Assembly (NCBI GenBank): GCA_020634455.1
Contig: JACKBQ010000002.1
Span: forward strand, 682,001 to 746,000
Origin: Ardenticatenaceae bacterium
GTDB taxonomy: Bacteria > Chloroflexota > Anaerolineae > Promineifilales > Promineifilaceae
Direction: 5' to 3'
DNA length: 64,000 nucleotides
Of the stretch, positions 62,140-64,000 are shown piece after piece. The notes under the pieces are model-generated. The model did no database searches. It saw nothing but the letters and a program-made list of their open reading frames with translations, and was not told the DNA's origin. The translations under genes were made by a program, and so were the position numbers. The stretch's first letter is position 1; every line of letters begins with the position of its first letter.

Positions 62140-64000
62140 TTACCCCAGCCGATTTTTGAGCTCTTGCAGCACTTTTTGGGCGGCGACGGGGATGACGGTG
62201 CCGGGGCCAAAGATGGCGGCTGCGCCGTGATCGTACAGGAACTGGTAATCCTGCGCGGGGATGACGCCGCCGATGACGACCATGATGTCGGAACGGCCGT
62301 ACCCTTCCAACGCCTCCACCAACTGCGGCAAGAGCGTCTTGTGCCCCGCCGCCAGCGAGCTAATCCCCACCACATGCACATCGTTTTCGATGGCTTGTTT
62401 GGCGACCTCGGCCGGGGTTTGGAAGAGTGGGCCGATGTCCACATCGAAGCCGAGGTCGGCGAAGGCGGTGGCCACCACTTTGGCGCCACGATCGTGGCCG
62501 TCCTGGCCGATTTTGGCCACCATGATGCGCGGGCGGCGGCCCTCTTGCTGCTCAAATTCGTCGGCCATGCGGCGCACGGTTTCAATCTCCATTTTCTCTC
62601 CAAATTCGCTGCTGTAAACGCCACCAATTGAGCGAATAGTCGCTTTGTGCCGACCCCAGACCTGCTCCAGCGCGCCGGAAATCTCGCCCAGGCTGGCGCG
62701 GGCGCGGGCGGCGACGACGGCCAGCTCCAGTAAATTCCCTTCGCTAGATTCAGCGGCGGCGGTGAGGGCGTTGAGGGCTTTTGTCACTGCGGCGTCGTCG
62801 CGTCCTGCTCTCAGTTCTGCTAAACGGGCGATTTGGGCTTGGCGAACGGCCGTATTGTCCACCTCCAAAATATCAATCGGGTCTTCCTGGTCGAGCCGGT
62901 ACTTGTTCACGCCCACGATGGTTTCCTGGCCGGAGTCAATGAGCGCCTGGCGGCGGGCGGCCGCTTCCTCGATGCGCATCTTGGGGAGGCCGGTTTCCAG
63001 CGCCTTGGCCATGCCGCCCAATTCCTCTACTTCCTGAATGTGCGTCCAGGCGCGATGAGCCAATTCGTGGGTGAGCGTTTCGACCAAATAGGAACCGGCC
63101 CACGGATCTACGGTGCGGGTGATGCCGGTTTCATGTTGCAAATAAAGCTGGGTGTTGCGGGCGATCCGGGCGGAGAAGTCGGTGGGCAGGGCGATCGCTT
63201 CGTCCAGGGCGTTGGTGTGCAGCGATTGGGTGCCGCCGAACGCCGCCGCCATCGCTTCCAGGCAGGTGCGGGCGACGTTGTTGAATGGGTCTTGCTCCGT
63301 CAGGCTCCAGCCGGAGGTTTGGCTGTGGGTGCGCAGGGCCATCGACTTTTCGTTTTGCGGCTTAAACTGCTTGACGATTTTGGCCCATAGCAGCCGCGCG
63401 GCGCGCATTTTGGCAATCTCCATGAACACATTCATGCCAATCGCCCAGAAAAAGGAGATGCGCGGGGCGAAGTCGTCGATGTTCATCCCGGCGGCGAGTC
63501 CCGCGCGCAAATATTCCAGGCCGTCGGCCAGGGTGTAAGCCAGCTCGATGTCGGCGGTGGCCCCGGCTTCCTGCATGTGGTAGCCGGAGACGCTGATGGC
63601 GTTGAATTTGGGCATCTCGCGGGCGGTGTAGGCGAAGATGTCGCCGACGATGCGCATGGAGGGGGCGGGCGGGTAGATGTAGGTGTTGCGCACCATGTAC
63701 TCTTTGAGGATGTCGTTTTGGATGGTGCCGGTGAGCTGGTCGTGCTTTACGCCCTGCTCCTCGGCGGCGACGATGTAGAAGGCCATGATGGGCAGGACCG
63801 CGCCGTTCATCGTCATGGAGACGGACATTTTATCCAGCGGGATGCCGTCGAACAGGATGCGCATGTCCAGAATGGAGTCAATCGCCACCCCCGCCTTGCC
63901 CACGTCGCCAACGACGCGCTCGTGGTCGGAGTCGTAGCCGCGGTGGGTGGCCAGGTCGAAGGCGATGGAGAGGCCGCGCTGCCCGGCGGCGAGGTTGCGC
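62140..64000 (-). CDS. Methylmalonyl-CoA mutase, catalytic plus B12 domain, N-terminus outside window
   Basis: The frame is open to the right edge; about 619 residues are visible. The visible start [26 protein letters not shown] is inside the catalytic TIM barrel, and [15 protein letters not shown] follows, so the GTG at 63903 is not the start. [19 protein letters not shown] and [19 protein letters not shown] are conserved substrate-site blocks. The C-terminal cobalamin domain has the lower-ligand motif [12 protein letters not shown] and [13 protein letters not shown]. It interconverts succinyl-CoA and methylmalonyl-CoA, in propionate and branched-chain metabolism. Catalytic and B12 domains are in one chain. 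Confidence 0.97.
   Translation of the reverse strand, partial: RNLAAGQRGLSIAFDLATHRGYDSDHERVVGDVGKAGVAIDSILDMRILFDGIPLDKMSVSMTMNGAVLPIMAFYIVAAEEQGVKHDQLTGTIQNDILKEYMVRNTYIYPPAPSMRIVGDIFAYTAREMPKFNAISVSGYHMQEAGATADIELAYTLADGLEYLRAGLAAGMNIDDFAPRISFFWAIGMNVFMEIAKMRAARLLWAKIVKQFKPQNEKSMALRTHSQTSGWSLTEQDPFNNVARTCLEAMAAAFGGTQSLHTNALDEAIALPTDFSARIARNTQLYLQHETGITRTVDPWAGSYLVETLTHELAHRAWTHIQEVEELGGMAKALETGLPKMRIEEAAARRQALIDSGQETIVGVNKYRLDQEDPIDILEVDNTAVRQAQIARLAELRAGRDDAAVTKALNALTAAAESSEGNLLELAVVAARARASLGEISGALEQVWGRHKATIRSIGGVYSSEFGEKMEIETVRRMADEFEQQEGRRPRIMVAKIGQDGHDRGAKVVATAFADLGFDVDIGPLFQTPAEVAKQAIENDVHVVGISSLAAGHKTLLPQLVEALEGYGRSDIMVVIGGVIPAQDYQFLYDHGAAAIFGPGTVIPVAAQKVLQELKNRLG

Larger units (their letters stand above)
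1..64000. repeat. Highly iterated palindrome ACGGCCGT, about 100 copies
   Basis: The octamer ACGGCCGT occurs about 100 times by hand count, roughly one per 640 bases, often extended to AACGGCCGTT, AAACGGCCGTTT or ATACGGCCGTAT. Examples start near 370, 1910, 5940, 12369, 26900, 31996, 37616, 46665, 46699, 46778, 54556, 58098 and 62100. Copies lie in genes of both strands and in spacers. In genes all three frames are used, giving the recurring peptides TAV, NGR and RP. Variants keeping only the CGGCCG core add perhaps another 15-20. At this base composition one or two copies would be expected by chance, so the motif is strongly over-represented. HIP1 of cyanobacteria is the nearest known parallel. 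Confidence 0.93.

Noticed and set aside
1..64000. ACGGCCGT copies as remnants of a mobile element
   Set aside because: No longer shared sequence surrounds the copies beyond a few symmetrical bases, they sit in all frames of conserved genes, and no transposase or target duplication is seen.

Overview
The window most likely comes from a filament- or biofilm-forming Chloroflexota bacterium (Anaerolineae/Ardenticatenia-like). This is inferred from gene content and protein style, not from a marker gene. The cues are a very large BTAD/NB-ARC/TPR regulator, secreted beta-propeller proteins ending in a Thr/Pro-rich linker plus one C-terminal membrane helix, the histidine kinase type, a methylmalonyl-CoA mutase in which the catalytic and B12 domains are fused, and moderate GC. 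I saw no rRNA, tRNA, CRISPR array, phage or transposase gene.

Layout. (1) 1-12 kb: a cut-off sensor kinase, a methyltransferase and the matching NarL-type response regulator; a convergent 1150-residue BTAD/NB-ARC regulator; an FAD oxidoreductase; a decayed RelE-type toxin beside an intact antitoxin; an S9 peptidase; and an ArsR-type regulator overlapping a nucleotidyltransferase. (2) 12.5-54.1 kb: a one-directional run of about 28 genes for a cell-surface glycopolymer. It holds many glycosyltransferases (GT2, GT4, GT39-like), two Wzy/WaaL-type polymerase/ligases, a Wzm/Wzt-type ABC exporter, a Wzz/BY-kinase fusion, a NodU/CmcH-type carbamoyltransferase with two small membrane proteins, an SGNH hydrolase, two membrane-anchored BNR propellers, three alkaline-phosphatase/sulfatase superfamily enzymes, two sulfotransferases, a B12-binding radical SAM enzyme, an acyltransferase, an epimerase, and heptose genes (hddA, gmhA). 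(3) 54-64 kb, mostly housekeeping: gmhB, an SRAP protein, a small zinc-ribbon protein, an SDR, transketolase, ribulose-phosphate 3-epimerase, type II NADH dehydrogenase, GTP cyclohydrolase I and a cut-off methylmalonyl-CoA mutase.

How the genes fit together. Transketolase and Rpe can supply sedoheptulose-7-phosphate; GmhA, HddA and GmhB can turn it towards an activated heptose; the glycosyltransferases build the glycan; carbamoyl-, sulfo- and acyltransferases decorate it; and Wzm/Wzt, the Wzy proteins and the BY-kinase export, extend and control it. No Wzx flippase, initiating phosphoglycosyltransferase or heptose nucleotidyltransferase (HddC) is present, so the pathway must be completed elsewhere.

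The most striking signal is not a gene. The palindromic octamer ACGGCCGT occurs about 100 times (hand count) in 64 kb, in all reading frames, on all genes and in spacers. It resembles the HIP1 palindrome of cyanobacteria. A second layer is a set of short dispersed inverted-repeat families in spacers, two of them inserted in frame inside a regulator gene.
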